Of a DNA stretch of 64,000 nt, positions 24,765-33,193 are shown piece by piece (positions within the stretch are counted from its first letter, which is position 1; the number at the start of each line of letters is the position of its first letter). The notes beneath the pieces are model-generated. The model did not search any database, was not told where the DNA came from, and was given only the letters and a program-made list of their open reading frames with translations. Made by a program: the position numbers and the translations under genes. This DNA is from Pseudomonas sp. Bc-h. Its GTDB lineage: Bacteria; Pseudomonadota; Gammaproteobacteria; Pseudomonadales; Pseudomonadaceae. The stretch lies in the NCBI RefSeq assembly GCF_002080045.1, contig NZ_MUIN01000002.1, positions 400,091 through 464,090 on the forward strand, given 5' to 3'.

Positions 24765-24785
24765 AAATCCGACCTGTAATTGGCC
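24765..24785 (-). promoter_or_regulatory. Creatinine-regulon motif, copy A (upstream of ABC operon)
   Basis: On the plus strand the 15-nt core TCCGACCTGTAATTG lies at 24768-24782; read in the direction of the ABC operon it is CAATTACAGGTCGGA. It sits about 119 bp upstream of the binding-protein ATG. Copy A matches copy C (31529-31549) over some 35 nt including the T run on one side. It is a candidate activator site for the GATase1-AraC regulator. The rest of the 24650-24976 spacer holds no gene. Confidence 0.6.
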
Positions 24786-24850
24786 GGAACCGCCCTGTGG
24801 ATCCCATCTGACACGCGCGAATTAGAGCGGCCGCAGGCAAAGGGTGATTT

Positions 24851-24871
24851 TGTCAATTACAGGTCGGAAAC
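24851..24871 (+). promoter_or_regulatory. Creatinine-regulon motif, copy B (upstream of creatininase)
   Basis: CAATTACAGGTCGGA at 24854-24868, reading in the direction of creatininase and about 109 bp before its GTG start. It is an inverted copy of motif A, so the two divergent transcription units each have one site in the same gene-relative orientation. A downstream CAGACA is shared with copy D. Confidence 0.6.
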
Positions 24872-24976
24872 AGACAACTGGGCGTCGGTTGGATCTGATC
24901 GAATCACTGCATTCGGTTCAGGGATTTCGCCAGGCGGGCAATCCTGAGACAGCCAGCAAAAACGGAGGATGCACCC

Positions 24977-25759
24977 GTGAACGACAGCGTCGTGATTGGA
25001 GAACTTACCTGGCCTGACTATGCGCGCAGGGTCATGACCGGTTGCCCGATATTCCTGCCCGTCGGAGCACTGGAACAGCACGGCCATCACATGTGCATGG
25101 AGGTCGATGTACTGCTGCCGAGCGCCATCTGCAAGGCGGTGGCACAGAACGTCGATGGGCTGGTGCTGCCTGCCTTGGCCTACGGCTACAAGTCGCAGCA
25201 GAAATCCGGTGGCGGCAACCACTTCCCCGGCACCACCAGCCTGGACGGCGCAACGCTGACTCACACCGTGCAGGACATCATTCGTGAACTGGCCCGCCAT
25301 GGCGCGCGCAGGCTGGTGATGATGAACGGACATTACGAGAACTCGATGTTCATCGTCGAGGGCATCGATCTGGCGCTGCGCGAACTGCGATATGGCGGCG
25401 TTAACGATTTCAAAGTGGTGGTGCTTTCTTACTGGGACTTCGTCAATGACCCGGCGGTCATCGAAAAGCTCTACCCGGATGGATTTCTCGGTTGGGACAT
25501 CGAACATGGCGGCGTCTTCGAGACATCCCTGATGCTCGCCCTGCACCCCGACAAAGTCGATCTGAGCCGTGCAGTGGACCATCCCCCCGCTACTTTCCCG
25601 CCTTACGACGTGTTCCCGATCATCCCCGAATGTACACCCGCCTGCGGAACACTGTCCTCGCCCAAAGGCTCCAGCCGCGAAAAAGGCCAACTCATTCTGG
25701 ACGTGTGCGTTGCCGGGATCAGCGCCGCCGTGCGGGAAGCCTTCGAACTCAAGCAGTAA
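24977..25759 (+). CDS. crnA: Creatininase (creatinine amidohydrolase)
   Basis: 260 residues; interconverts creatinine and creatine by hydrolysis (EC 3.5.2.10) in the cytosol. The GTG start is backed by GGAGG at 24964-24968. Metal ligands of the creatininase family are in place: E33, H35 and D44 in PVGALEQHGHHMCMEVD, then the H and E of MNGHYENSMFIVEG. The substrate-loop segment YGYKSQQKSGGGNHFPGT and IEHGGVFETSLMLAL closely match, from memory, the Pseudomonas creatininase sequence. It shares a promoter region with the ABC transporter and probably heads an operon with the permease 67 bp downstream. Creatinase lies 4.5 kb away on the other strand, completing the two-step route. Confidence 0.92.
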   Translation: MNDSVVIGELTWPDYARRVMTGCPIFLPVGALEQHGHHMCMEVDVLLPSAICKAVAQNVDGLVLPALAYGYKSQQKSGGGNHFPGTTSLDGATLTHTVQDIIRELARHGARRLVMMNGHYENSMFIVEGIDLALRELRYGGVNDFKVVVLSYWDFVNDPAVIEKLYPDGFLGWDIEHGGVFETSLMLALHPDKVDLSRAVDHPPATFPPYDVFPIIPECTPACGTLSSPKGSSREKGQLILDVCVAGISAAVREAFELKQ

Positions 25760-25826
25760 CCAGCGCCAAGACACCGATCTCCGCTAGCCCTATAACGCGG
25801 TCCCAAGAATAAAAAGGGTACACATC

Positions 25827-27203
25827 ATGTCCAGCAGCAGTCTTTCCCCAGGTCTCAAACAGCGCCACGTCACCATGCTGTCGATTGCCGGCGCCATCGG
25901 CGCCGGTCTGTTCATCGGCTCCGGCCACGCCATCGCCTCCGCAGGCCCTGCCGCGATTCTGGCTTACATCCTCTCCGGCACGCTGGTGGTGCTGGTCATG
26001 CGCATGCTCGGCGAAATGGCGGTTGCCGCCCCCGACACCGGCTCGTTCTCCACTTACGCCGAGCGGGCCATGGGCCGCACAGCCGGCTTCACCATCGGCT
26101 GGTTGTACTGGTGGTTCTGGGTGCTGGTCATACCGATCGAGGCGATTGCCGCCGCAGCGATTCTTCATGCCTGGTTCCCCGCCATTGAAACCTGGCAGTT
26201 CGCCCTGGCAGTGACCGGGCTGCTGACCTTGACCAACCTGTTCAGCGTCGCCCGGTATGGTGAGTTCGAATTCTGGTTCGCCATGCTCAAGGTCATCGCA
26301 GTATTGGGCTTCATTGCGCTGGGCGCACTGGCACTGGTAGGCATGTTGCCGCACACCAACGTCAGCGGCGTGATGCAGTTGAGTCAGCAGTTTGGCGGGT
26401 TCATGCCCAACGGCATGACGGCGGTGATTGGCGCAATGTTGACCACGGTGTTCAGCTTCATGGGCACCGAAATCGTCACCATCGCCGCCGCTGAATCGAA
26501 AAACCCTTCGAAGCAGATCACCCGCGCCACCAACTCGGTGGTCTGGCGCATGGGGATTTTCTACATCGTTTCGGTGTTCCTGATCATCTCCATCGTGCCG
26601 TGGAACGACCCGATGCTGATGCAGGTAGGCTCCTATCAACGGGCCCTGGAAATGATGAACATCCCCCACGCCAAAATGATTGTCGACATCGTGGTGTTGA
26701 TCGCTGTCGCCAGTTGCCTGAATTCGGCCATCTACACCGCTTCGCGGATGGTCTACTCGCTGAGCCGCCGCGGCGACGGCCCACGCCTGTTGCAGCACAC
26801 CTCTTCGGCGGGCGTGCCATGGGTCGCAGTTCTGGCCAGCACCGCGGTGGGATTTCTGACCACGGCGCTGAACTACTTCGCCCCGGAACAGGTGTTCTCC
26901 TTCCTGCTGGTCAGCTCCGGCGCTGTGGCGTTACTGGTGTATCTGGTCATTGCGGTGTCGCAGGTGATTCTGCGCAAGAAAATGGACGCCAGTGGCGAAC
27001 CCATCGAATTCCGCATGTGGCTGTTTCCCGGCCTGAGTTATCTGGTGATCCTGTCGATCCTGAGCATTTTGGCGGTGATGCTGATCCTGCCGGAGCACCG
27101 CATGGAAGTAATCGCGACCGGCGCGCTGGCGGTGTCCATCGTCTGTATGAGCGCGATCTTCTCCGGCAGAAAGCACGCCGTAACCAGAACCGAAACCGCC
27201 TAG
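25827..27203 (+). CDS. APC-superfamily amino acid permease (GabP/AAT-like)
   Basis: 458 residues with about 12 membrane helices. The opening GLKQRHVTMLSIAGAIGAGLFIGSG is the amino-acid transporter signature of the AAT family. Further marks are GEMAVAAPDTGSFSTYAE and FMGTEIVTIAAAESKNP. The ATG follows AAGGG. It begins 67 bp after creatininase with no terminator between, so the two are probably cotranscribed. The location suggests uptake of creatinine, creatine or sarcosine; family relatives carry GABA, lysine or aromatic amino acids, so substrate cannot be fixed. Confidence 0.8.
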   Translation: MSSSSLSPGLKQRHVTMLSIAGAIGAGLFIGSGHAIASAGPAAILAYILSGTLVVLVMRMLGEMAVAAPDTGSFSTYAERAMGRTAGFTIGWLYWWFWVLVIPIEAIAAAAILHAWFPAIETWQFALAVTGLLTLTNLFSVARYGEFEFWFAMLKVIAVLGFIALGALALVGMLPHTNVSGVMQLSQQFGGFMPNGMTAVIGAMLTTVFSFMGTEIVTIAAAESKNPSKQITRATNSVVWRMGIFYIVSVFLIISIVPWNDPMLMQVGSYQRALEMMNIPHAKMIVDIVVLIAVASCLNSAIYTASRMVYSLSRRGDGPRLLQHTSSAGVPWVAVLASTAVGFLTTALNYFAPEQVFSFLLVSSGAVALLVYLVIAVSQVILRKKMDASGEPIEFRMWLFPGLSYLVILSILSILAVMLILPEHRMEVIATGALAVSIVCMSAIFSGRKHAVTRTETA

Positions 27204-27266
27204 ACCCGGGTTAATCGATCAGAACAATGCAAGGCAGCATCCGCACTGCAACCGTTTCACCTCTTT

Positions 27267-27303
27267 CCGGCCGCTTCTCACCACGGAGCAGGCCGGCTTT
27301 TTC
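27267..27303 (+). terminator. Candidate intrinsic terminator after the permease gene
   Basis: CCGGCC (27267-27272) and GGCCGG (27291-27296) with additional GCT/AGC pairing inside, followed by CTTTTTC. It lies about 65 nt past the permease stop and ahead of the regulator gene, so the latter likely has its own promoter. Confidence 0.55.
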
Positions 27304-27435
27304 ATGCCCGAAGGCGAAACCTGTCACCCCAGCTGCGGGTGTAAGATCAAGCCTGGTACCCCTAAACCACTTGATGTTGCCGATGTCGGCAAATGGCGCT
27401 GCATGCGCCTCTTTTGCAGTTGAGGAGCGGTATTG

Positions 27436-28452
27436 ATGGCGAAACTGAGTGCGCCGACCCCCACTGCGGGTATCTCGGTCAAAGAACAACAGCCAGCGAA
27501 GACCATCGGCTTTCTGGTCATCCCCAACTTCACCACCATTGGTTTCGCCTCTGCGGTAGAAACCTTGCGCATGGCCAATCTGGCAGCCCGCCGAACCCTG
27601 TTCCGAACGCTGATCATCGCAGCCGACATGGAACCGGTGACCGCCAGCAACGGCATGCGCGTGCTGCCGGATCATTCCATTGCGGATGCCCCGAAGCTGG
27701 ACATGCTGTTCGTGGTCGGGTCCAACCCGATCGTGTCCAATCACAGCACCCGCCCCTTGCTCAACTGGCTGCGCAAACTGGCCCACGATCAGGTGCCGCT
27801 GGGCGGTATTTGCACCGGCAGCCACCTGCTGGCCCGCGCCGATCTGCTCAAGGGCTATCGCTGCACCATTCACTGGGAAGACATCGAAGCTTTGAAGGAG
27901 CGGTTTCCGGGGATCATCATTTCCAATCAGTTGTTCGAACTGGACCGTGACCGCTACACCTGCTCGGGCGGCGTGGCATCGATGGACATGACGTTGCAGT
28001 TGATCGCCCGTGAACCGGGAGGTCGCGATATTGCCGCTCACGCGGCGGAGTTGTTGCTGTGTGATCGGGTGCGAGGGGCTCAGGAGCGGCAGCGGGTGCC
28101 GTTGCGCCAGAAGCTGGGGACTTCTCAGCCCAAACTCAGCCAGATCGTTTCGATCATGGAAGCCAACCTCGAAGAACCGGTGACGCTGGAGGAGCTGGCC
28201 AGCCTGAACGAGGTGTCGGTACGGCAGCTGGAGCGGCTGTTTCACAAGCATTTGCAGCGCACACCGAGCCAGTACTATCTGGAACTGCGTCTGGCACGGG
28301 CGCGACAATTGCTATTGCGCAGTGAGTCTCAGGTGCGGGATATCGCGCTGGCGTGCGGGTTTGTTTCACCGGCGCATTTCTCCAAGTGCTACAGCCGCTT
28401 TTTCGGGCTTTCGCCGATGGGAGAACGTAAGCAGGTGGCATCGTTACATTGA
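27436..28452 (+). CDS. GATase1-type AraC-family transcriptional regulator (GlxA family)
   Basis: 338 residues. The ATG at 27436 has GAGGAG about 8 nt upstream (a TTG at 27433 is also in frame). Residues about 20-190 form a DJ-1/PfpI-like glutamine-amidotransferase domain (TIGFLVIPNFTTIGFASAVE, GGICTGSHLLARADLLKGYR, CTIHWED). The C-terminal about 100 residues hold two AraC helix-turn-helix motifs (TLEELASLNEVSVRQLERLF and DIALACGFVSPAHFSKCYSR). Relatives such as GbdR, CdhR and SouR activate Pseudomonas betaine, carnitine and sarcosine genes. This one is therefore the likely creatine/creatinine-responsive activator that binds the repeated CAATTACAGGTCGGA motif. The link is inferred from gene position. 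Confidence 0.88.
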   Translation: MAKLSAPTPTAGISVKEQQPAKTIGFLVIPNFTTIGFASAVETLRMANLAARRTLFRTLIIAADMEPVTASNGMRVLPDHSIADAPKLDMLFVVGSNPIVSNHSTRPLLNWLRKLAHDQVPLGGICTGSHLLARADLLKGYRCTIHWEDIEALKERFPGIIISNQLFELDRDRYTCSGGVASMDMTLQLIAREPGGRDIAAHAAELLLCDRVRGAQERQRVPLRQKLGTSQPKLSQIVSIMEANLEEPVTLEELASLNEVSVRQLERLFHKHLQRTPSQYYLELRLARARQLLLRSESQVRDIALACGFVSPAHFSKCYSRFFGLSPMGERKQVASLH

Positions 28453-28488
28453 TTTTTTTTGTTTCAAAACGGGTTGTCTGCTGGTAAT

Positions 28489-28742
28489 AGCGGCGCGGCT
28501 GGAAGGGCTCTGGCTAACGCCATACCTGTTCCGCCTTCGGCGGGTTACTTGATAACCCCCGGTCTTGCGCGATTCCTGTGGGAGACGCCGGAGGTCACAA
28601 CGGCAGCGAAGCAGTGGGTCAGTTGAAGATGAGCCGTCTGACCCAACGCCTCGTCCGACCGCAGCCAGGCCCGTGATGATCGTCCCCACGCTCTGCGTGG
28701 GAACGATCTGAGCACTAATGATCCGGAGCGTGGGGACGATCA
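28489..28742. repeat. Composite intergenic repeats between regulator and MFS genes
   Basis: The 303-bp gap 28453-28755 holds no gene but three repeat pieces. GGCTCTGGCTAACGCCA...CGCCTTCGGCGGGTTACTTG (28506-28551) recurs near 62.76 and 63.27 kb. TTCCTGTGGGAGACGCCGGAGG (28573-28594) recurs near 63.07 kb and inverted near 63.75 kb. GATCGTCCCCACGCTCTGCGTGGGAACGATC (28678-28708, written here as a 31-base element with an internal palindrome) faces a diverged inverted copy ending at 28742 and resembles 63517-63612. Confidence 0.7.
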
Positions 28743-28755
28743 AGATCAAGCCCTT

Positions 28756-30096
28756 TCAGTCTTGCAGTGCCTTATGCGCCGTCTCCCGGCTCATCAGCAT
28801 TGCGATCAGTGCCACGGCGGCTGCGGCCAGCAGGTACCAGGCCGGCGCCATCTTGTTGCCCGTGAGCTGAATCAACCAGGTCGCGATGAAGGGCGCGGTG
28901 CCGCCGAACAGGGCATTGGCCAGGTTGAAGCTGAAGGCGAAGCCGCTGAAGCGTACGCGGGTGGGAAAGATCTCGGCCAGGAAGCACGGCAATGTTCCGT
29001 CGTTCATTGCCAGCATTGCGCCAAACAGGATCTGGATGACCAGAATCATCAGCAGCGGCTGGTGATCAAGCATGCCGAACAGCGGAAATGTCAGCAGCAG
29101 AAACAGCACGGACGCAGTCAACAACATGGTCTTGCGCCCGAAACGGTCCGACAGCGTGCCCATCAGGAAAATCAGTCCGATGTATGTTGCCAGCGACACA
29201 GTCGATGCCAGAAACGAATCGCTCTCGCTCATGCCCATTTCGCTGGAAAGGTAAGTCGGCATGTAGCTGAGCAGCAGATAGAAGGCCACGGCATTCAGGC
29301 ACGTAACGCCAACGCCAATCAGCACGCTGCGGCGGTGCACGGTCAACAGTTCACGGACGGGCGCCTGGTTGCCACCCTCCTTTTCCTCCAGACGCTTTTC
29401 CATTTCCAGAAACTTGGGCGTGTCCTGAAGGCTCATGCGGATATAACGACCGACCAGTCCAAAAGGCGCTGCCAGCAGAAACGGCAGACGCCAGCCCCAA
29501 CTGTGCAGATCCTCGACGCTGAGCCAGGCGTGCAGCCCGGCGACAAACAATGCGCCGAACAGCAAACCAGCGGCGGTACTCGCGGGCACGATACTGGTAT
29601 AGAGCCCTCGTTTGCCCGACGGCGCGTATTCGGCGAGAAAAGCGGCTGCGCCGGCATATTCCCCTGAAGCCGAGAACCCCTGAAACAGCCGGATCAACAA
29701 CAGCAATGCCGGGGCCCAGAGACCGATGTGGTTGTAGGTTGGCAGCATGCCGATGCAGAAGGTCGATACCGTCATAATCAGGATCGACCAGGACAAGGCG
29801 CTGCGCCGTCCGTACTTGTCGCCGAAATGCCCCCACACCAGCCCTCCCAGCGGGCGAACGATGAACGACAGGGCGAACACGGCGAACGTCGCCAGCAACC
29901 CCGTGGCCTTGTCGGTCTGGGGGAAGAATGTCAGGGCGATGATGGTCGCCAGATAGCCGTAGGCGGCGTAGTCGAACCACTCGACGAAGTTGCCCATGAA
30001 GCTGGCGCTGGCCGCGCGGCGCAAGGCCTTGCGTTCGGCACCCTGCTCGCCCTGCACGTCCGTGGACGCTTGCAGACTTGCACTTTGAAGACTCAT
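28756..30096 (-). CDS. MFS transporter, metabolite:H+ symporter (MHS) family
   Basis: 446 residues, 12 predicted helices. The N-terminal FMGNFVEWFDYAAYGYLA is the hallmark of the MHS/ProP-KgtP group, followed by RPLGGLVWGHFGDKYGRR and LRFRLFQGFSASGEYAG-type helix 4 features (here LLIRLFQGFSASGEYAGAAA). The ATG follows GAGGG. It lies downstream of creatinase on the same strand, but a strong hairpin with a T run separates them. Members carry compatible solutes, dicarboxylates or betaine. Creatine or sarcosine import is a sensible guess here. Confidence 0.82.
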   Translation of the reverse strand: MSLQSASLQASTDVQGEQGAERKALRRAASASFMGNFVEWFDYAAYGYLATIIALTFFPQTDKATGLLATFAVFALSFIVRPLGGLVWGHFGDKYGRRSALSWSILIMTVSTFCIGMLPTYNHIGLWAPALLLLIRLFQGFSASGEYAGAAAFLAEYAPSGKRGLYTSIVPASTAAGLLFGALFVAGLHAWLSVEDLHSWGWRLPFLLAAPFGLVGRYIRMSLQDTPKFLEMEKRLEEKEGGNQAPVRELLTVHRRSVLIGVGVTCLNAVAFYLLLSYMPTYLSSEMGMSESDSFLASTVSLATYIGLIFLMGTLSDRFGRKTMLLTASVLFLLLTFPLFGMLDHQPLLMILVIQILFGAMLAMNDGTLPCFLAEIFPTRVRFSGFAFSFNLANALFGGTAPFIATWLIQLTGNKMAPAWYLLAAAAVALIAMLMSRETAHKALQD

Positions 30097-30184
30097 GACG
30101 GATACCCTCTATTGTTGTACTTGGCAGGGTGAAAAGTCAGGAAATGCTGCGTGTCTGAGCACGCATGCAGTGGAATTTGGAACG

Positions 30185-30216
30185 AACAAAAACGCCGCAC
30201 GGGGTACGTGCGGCGT
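30185..30216 (-). terminator. Intrinsic terminator of creatinase
   Basis: On the minus strand ACGCCGCACG pairs with CGTGCGGCGT (30192-30201 / 30207-30216, 10 bp, loop of 5) and is followed by TTTTTGTT. It starts 7 nt past the creatinase stop, so creatinase is probably monocistronic with limited read-through to the MFS gene. Confidence 0.8.
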
Positions 30217-30222
30217 GGCAAA

Positions 30223-31434
30223 TCACTTCTTGATGATGTTGTGTTCAGGGCCGTAAGGAAATTTGGTGATGTTCTCCCCGCCCTGCTCGTTGACGATCAG
30301 GATGTCGTGCTCACGGTACCCGCCGGCACCCGGCAAACCTTCCGGCAGCATGATCATCGGCTCGATGGACACCACCATGCCTGGCTCCAGTACGGTATCG
30401 ATGTCTTCGCGCAGTTCGAGCCCGGCTTCGCGGCCGTAGTAGTGGCTCAGGGTGCCGAACGAATGGCCGTAGCCGAAGGTGCGGTACTGCAGCAGGTCGT
30501 GCTCGAGGAAAACCTCGTTGAGCTGCTGAGCGATATCGCAGCAGCGCATGCCCGGCTTGATCAGCTTCAGCCCTGCCTCGTGAACCTTGACGTTGACCTC
30601 CCACAAACGCAGATGCTCATCGGAGCAATGGTCGAGGAACAGCGTGCGTTCAAGTGCCGTGTAGTAACCGGCAATCATCGGGAAGCAGTTGAGGCTGAGG
30701 ATGTCGCCCTTGTTGACCTTGCGCGACGTCACCGGGTTGTGTGCGCCATCGGTGTTGATCCCGGACTGGAACCAGGTCCAGGTGTCCATCAGCTCCGAAT
30801 CCGGGAAGGTGCGAGCAATTTCGCGGATCATCGCCTGGGTAGCATGCAGCGCCACTTCGTATTCCGGAACCTGATCACGCAGCGCCTCGACGATGGCTGC
30901 ACCACCGACATCGGCAATGCGGGCCCCCTGACGGATCACCGCATGTTCCTCGGCTGACTTGATCATGCGCATGCGCATGCAGGCAGCACCGATGTCCACC
31001 AGTTCGGCTTGTGGGTAGCGAGACGAAAGTTTGTCGCGATTGAGCAGATTCAGATGATCGAATTCAACGCCGATGCGGCCTGCCTTGGGTAACGCCTGCT
31101 GTATCGCAACAAAGTAGTTGTCGCGCTGCCAGTCGGTGTAGACGATGTTTTCCGTACCGACCGTACGCCTCCATGGCTGGCCACCGTCGATATTGGCGCT
31201 GATCGAGACCACGCTGTCCTGAGTCACCACCAGCGCGTAGGGGCGACCGAACGAGCAATAGAGGAAGTCGCTGTAATAGTTGATGTTGTGATAGGAGGTG
31301 AAGACGGCGGCATCGATGTTGTTCTGCGCCAGATAGCTGCGCAGCGTGGTCTGGCGGCGGGTATATTCCTGTACCGAGAACGTCGGCTTCACTTTTTCGC
31401 CGTTCTTGATCTGGATGGTTTTCGGCATTTGCAT
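30223..31434 (-). CDS. creA: Creatinase (creatine amidinohydrolase)
   Basis: 403 residues, exactly the length of the structurally known P. putida enzyme as I remember it, and starting with the same MQMPKT. It hydrolyses creatine to sarcosine and urea (EC 3.5.3.3) as a cytosolic dimer. It has the M24 pita-bread fold; the motifs FTSYHNINYYSDFLYCSFGR, NIDGGQPWRRTVGT, GYGHSFGTLSHYYGREAGLE and VLEPGMVVSIEPMIMLPEG are those of creatinase rather than Xaa-Pro aminopeptidase. M24 peptidase metal ligands are naturally lacking in this subfamily. An AAGGA lies 8 nt before the ATG. Motif copy C sits about 98 bp upstream and a strong terminator follows. The sarcosine-degrading enzymes are not in this window. 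Confidence 0.94.
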   Translation of the reverse strand: MQMPKTIQIKNGEKVKPTFSVQEYTRRQTTLRSYLAQNNIDAAVFTSYHNINYYSDFLYCSFGRPYALVVTQDSVVSISANIDGGQPWRRTVGTENIVYTDWQRDNYFVAIQQALPKAGRIGVEFDHLNLLNRDKLSSRYPQAELVDIGAACMRMRMIKSAEEHAVIRQGARIADVGGAAIVEALRDQVPEYEVALHATQAMIREIARTFPDSELMDTWTWFQSGINTDGAHNPVTSRKVNKGDILSLNCFPMIAGYYTALERTLFLDHCSDEHLRLWEVNVKVHEAGLKLIKPGMRCCDIAQQLNEVFLEHDLLQYRTFGYGHSFGTLSHYYGREAGLELREDIDTVLEPGMVVSIEPMIMLPEGLPGAGGYREHDILIVNEQGGENITKFPYGPEHNIIKK

Positions 31435-31528
31435 GTCTTCTATCCTTCAGTGATTGAGCAACAGAGGGCACCAGTTGTTCGGGCCGCTGGAGATCATTCG
31501 AACAGAAGCTTCTCGCGGTTTTTTGTGT

Positions 31529-31549
31529 GAATCCGACCTGTAATTGGCC
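31529..31549 (-). promoter_or_regulatory. Creatinine-regulon motif, copy C (upstream of creatinase)
   Basis: Plus-strand core TCCGACCTGTAATTG at 31532-31546; sense toward creatinase CAATTACAGGTCGGA, about 98 bp before its ATG. Flanks match copy A for some 35 nt (TTTTTTGTG before, GGCC after), which suggests duplication of a whole promoter segment. Confidence 0.6.
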
Positions 31550-31652
31550 AGACCCGCTGCGCTGAAAACCGGGTGCTGCGCAACGCAAAATGCCCCTGGC
31601 AAGCGCTGTATCAGCCGCTTGGCAGGAGCATCGAGAAAAAACCTGTGGGAAG

Positions 31653-32036
31653 TCAGTGAATGTGCGGTGAGCAAACCTGTCGTTCAGACACGACACCCTG
31701 TTTGCGACTGCGCGCCAGCAGTTCACGAATCAGCCCGCGCATGCCCTGTGGACTCGCGCAACTGAGCAGCAGCAGCACATCGAACGGTTGCGCCTGGGCC
31801 ATCGCCAGGCTCGCCATGGTGATCCCGTTACTGGCGCGCAACGGCCGCCCTTCAGCGCTGAGAATCTGCCACTCACACACCGTGCGCCCGGCACTTTCAT
31901 TGGCAAGGCGCAGTGGCTCCAGGGCGCTGGCCAGGGCATAGAAATCGAACGCCTCGGTCAACCAGAAGCCGATTCGCAATACCTCGGACGGTGGTCGGGC
32001 GTTGGTCCCGGAGGGTGATTGCGTCGATTGCGGCAT
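31653..32036 (-). pseudogene. Truncated GATase1-AraC regulator (amidotransferase-like half only)
   Basis: 127 residues from the ATG at 32036, which has a strong AAGGAG about 8 nt upstream. Only the first half of a GlxA-type regulator is present: LRIGFWLTEAFDFYALASAL, LEPLRLANESAG, ASNGITMASLAMAQAQPFDV. It stops before the catalytic-like Cys region, and the 218 bp left before creatinase are too short for the missing part plus an AraC DNA-binding domain. A deletion is the simplest reading. The ribosome-binding site and an upstream regulon motif are retained, so the stub may still be transcribed. It could alternatively be a free-standing ligand-binding protein, which I consider less likely. Confidence 0.65.
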
Positions 32037-32107
32037 GTGCTCTCTCCTTGGGGCGCCGGCAGATGAAGACCGATTGTTGCCCGGGCGAGGCATGGGGATG
32101 TGTCTGA

Positions 32108-32126
32108 AGTCGACCTGTGATTGTCC
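32108..32126 (-). promoter_or_regulatory. Creatinine-regulon motif, copy D (upstream of truncated regulator)
   Basis: Plus-strand TCGACCTGTGATTG at 32110-32123; sense toward the truncated regulator CAATCACAGGTCGA. It differs from the other copies by one base in the inner 13. It starts about 74 bp before the ATG and shares the downstream CAGACA with copy B. Confidence 0.5.
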
Positions 32127-32260
32127 GTCAGTACCCGGCGCAAGGTGGCTCTGGCCAATAGCGACGGCGGCTGGCCGGATTGCGACGCGGGCATCCGCTG
32201 CGCTGCCAGGCCATTGGAATCCACGTTATAAAGGCGCCCAATGCCTTGTGGAGCCTTGTA

Positions 32261-32830
32261 ATGACCGTTGAGTTTCGCCCAGCGCAGCGTTCGGATGCCC
32301 GTGACATCGCGCGGCTGTTTCAGATCACTTCAGAAGGTGCATCGGATTACATCTGGAGCCAGATTGCAGCGCCAGGTCAGGATTTGCTGGACGTCGGTGC
32401 GGTTCGCTATGCCCGCGAGGGTGTGGATTTTTCCTACCAGAATTGCCTGATCGCCGAAGCCCTGGGCGAAGTCATCGGCATGCTGCACAGCTACGTCATG
32501 CCCGAAGATCCGAATCCCGAGCCGCCGACCGACCCGGTGCTGGCGCCCTACGCTGACATGGAAGTCCCGGACACGCTGTATATCTCCAGCCTGGCGCTGC
32601 ACGAAGGCTGGAGAAACAAGGGCTTGGGAGTGAAATTTCTTGAACAGGCTCAAGTCAGGGCCAACGACCTCGAACTCAAGGGCCTGAGCCTGATCGATTA
32701 CGCCGCCAACACCGGCGCCCGGCGTTTCTACGAGCGCCACGGTTTCAGCGTGGTGAAAACCTGCCAGATCACCCCGCACCCGCTGATTCGAGTCACTGGC
32801 GAGGCCTATCTGATGCAGCGGCTTTCCTGA
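32261..32830 (+). CDS. GNAT-family N-acetyltransferase
   Basis: 189 residues. The ATG at 32261 follows GGAG at about 8 nt; longer in-frame starts add unconserved sequence. The GNAT fold is recognisable from VEFRPAQRSDARDIARLF, a central strand LYISSLALHEGWRNKGLG (acetyl-CoA binding R/Q-x-x-G-x-G/A equivalent) and DYAANTGARRFYERHGFSVV near the C-terminus. The substrate is not predictable. It is flanked by the truncated regulator and a small convergent secreted protein. Confidence 0.85.
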   Translation: MTVEFRPAQRSDARDIARLFQITSEGASDYIWSQIAAPGQDLLDVGAVRYAREGVDFSYQNCLIAEALGEVIGMLHSYVMPEDPNPEPPTDPVLAPYADMEVPDTLYISSLALHEGWRNKGLGVKFLEQAQVRANDLELKGLSLIDYAANTGARRFYERHGFSVVKTCQITPHPLIRVTGEAYLMQRLS

Positions 32831-32863
32831 GCGCTGATTTCCCGAGGTTCAGCCCGGCGGGCT

Positions 32864-33193
32864 TCAGCGGCGCGCCAGCTCGTGGCGGGTGCATCCTTCG
32901 TAATAGACCTGTTTGACGCCCTCGGGGCGCAATCGCGACGGGCTGTCGTAAGTCTGTTCGGTAATCCCCAGGGCGCTCATGCGCATCCACTGCTGGGGGA
33001 AGTGCCGCGCCTGCATCTTGTTGCGCGCGCCGTAAAGTGTCAGCCCCGAGAGTTTGTACTGTTGCGCCGTGGCCGCAACCCCGGCGCCCCAGGTGCATAT
33101 GTCCCGTTCATTTTTGTTCAGATCCCGCGCAAACGTGCCGGATGAAGCGCCTGCCAAGGCACAGAACACCATAACAATCCTGATAGTTTGCAT
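32864..33193 (-). CDS. Small secreted protein of unknown function
   Basis: 109 residues with a Sec signal peptide (IRIVMVFCALAGASSGTFA, cleavage near residue 22). The mature part is basic, with two cysteines (ERDICTWGAG and YEGCTRHELARR) that could form a disulfide. I recognise no named domain. The ATG has AAGGA 6 nt upstream. The 297-bp space to the next plus-strand gene shows no other gene. Confidence 0.6.
   Translation of the reverse strand: MQTIRIVMVFCALAGASSGTFARDLNKNERDICTWGAGVAATAQQYKLSGLTLYGARNKMQARHFPQQWMRMSALGITEQTYDSPSRLRPEGVKQVYYEGCTRHELARR

Noticed and set aside
28756..31434. MFS gene and creatinase as one operon.
   Set aside because: A 10-bp stem followed by a T run lies directly after creatinase, so common transcription is at most partial.
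31447..31674. Small minus-strand frame as the missing C-terminal half of the truncated regulator.
   Set aside because: It shows no AraC helix-turn-helix and is too short; similarity to the amidotransferase region is not convincing.
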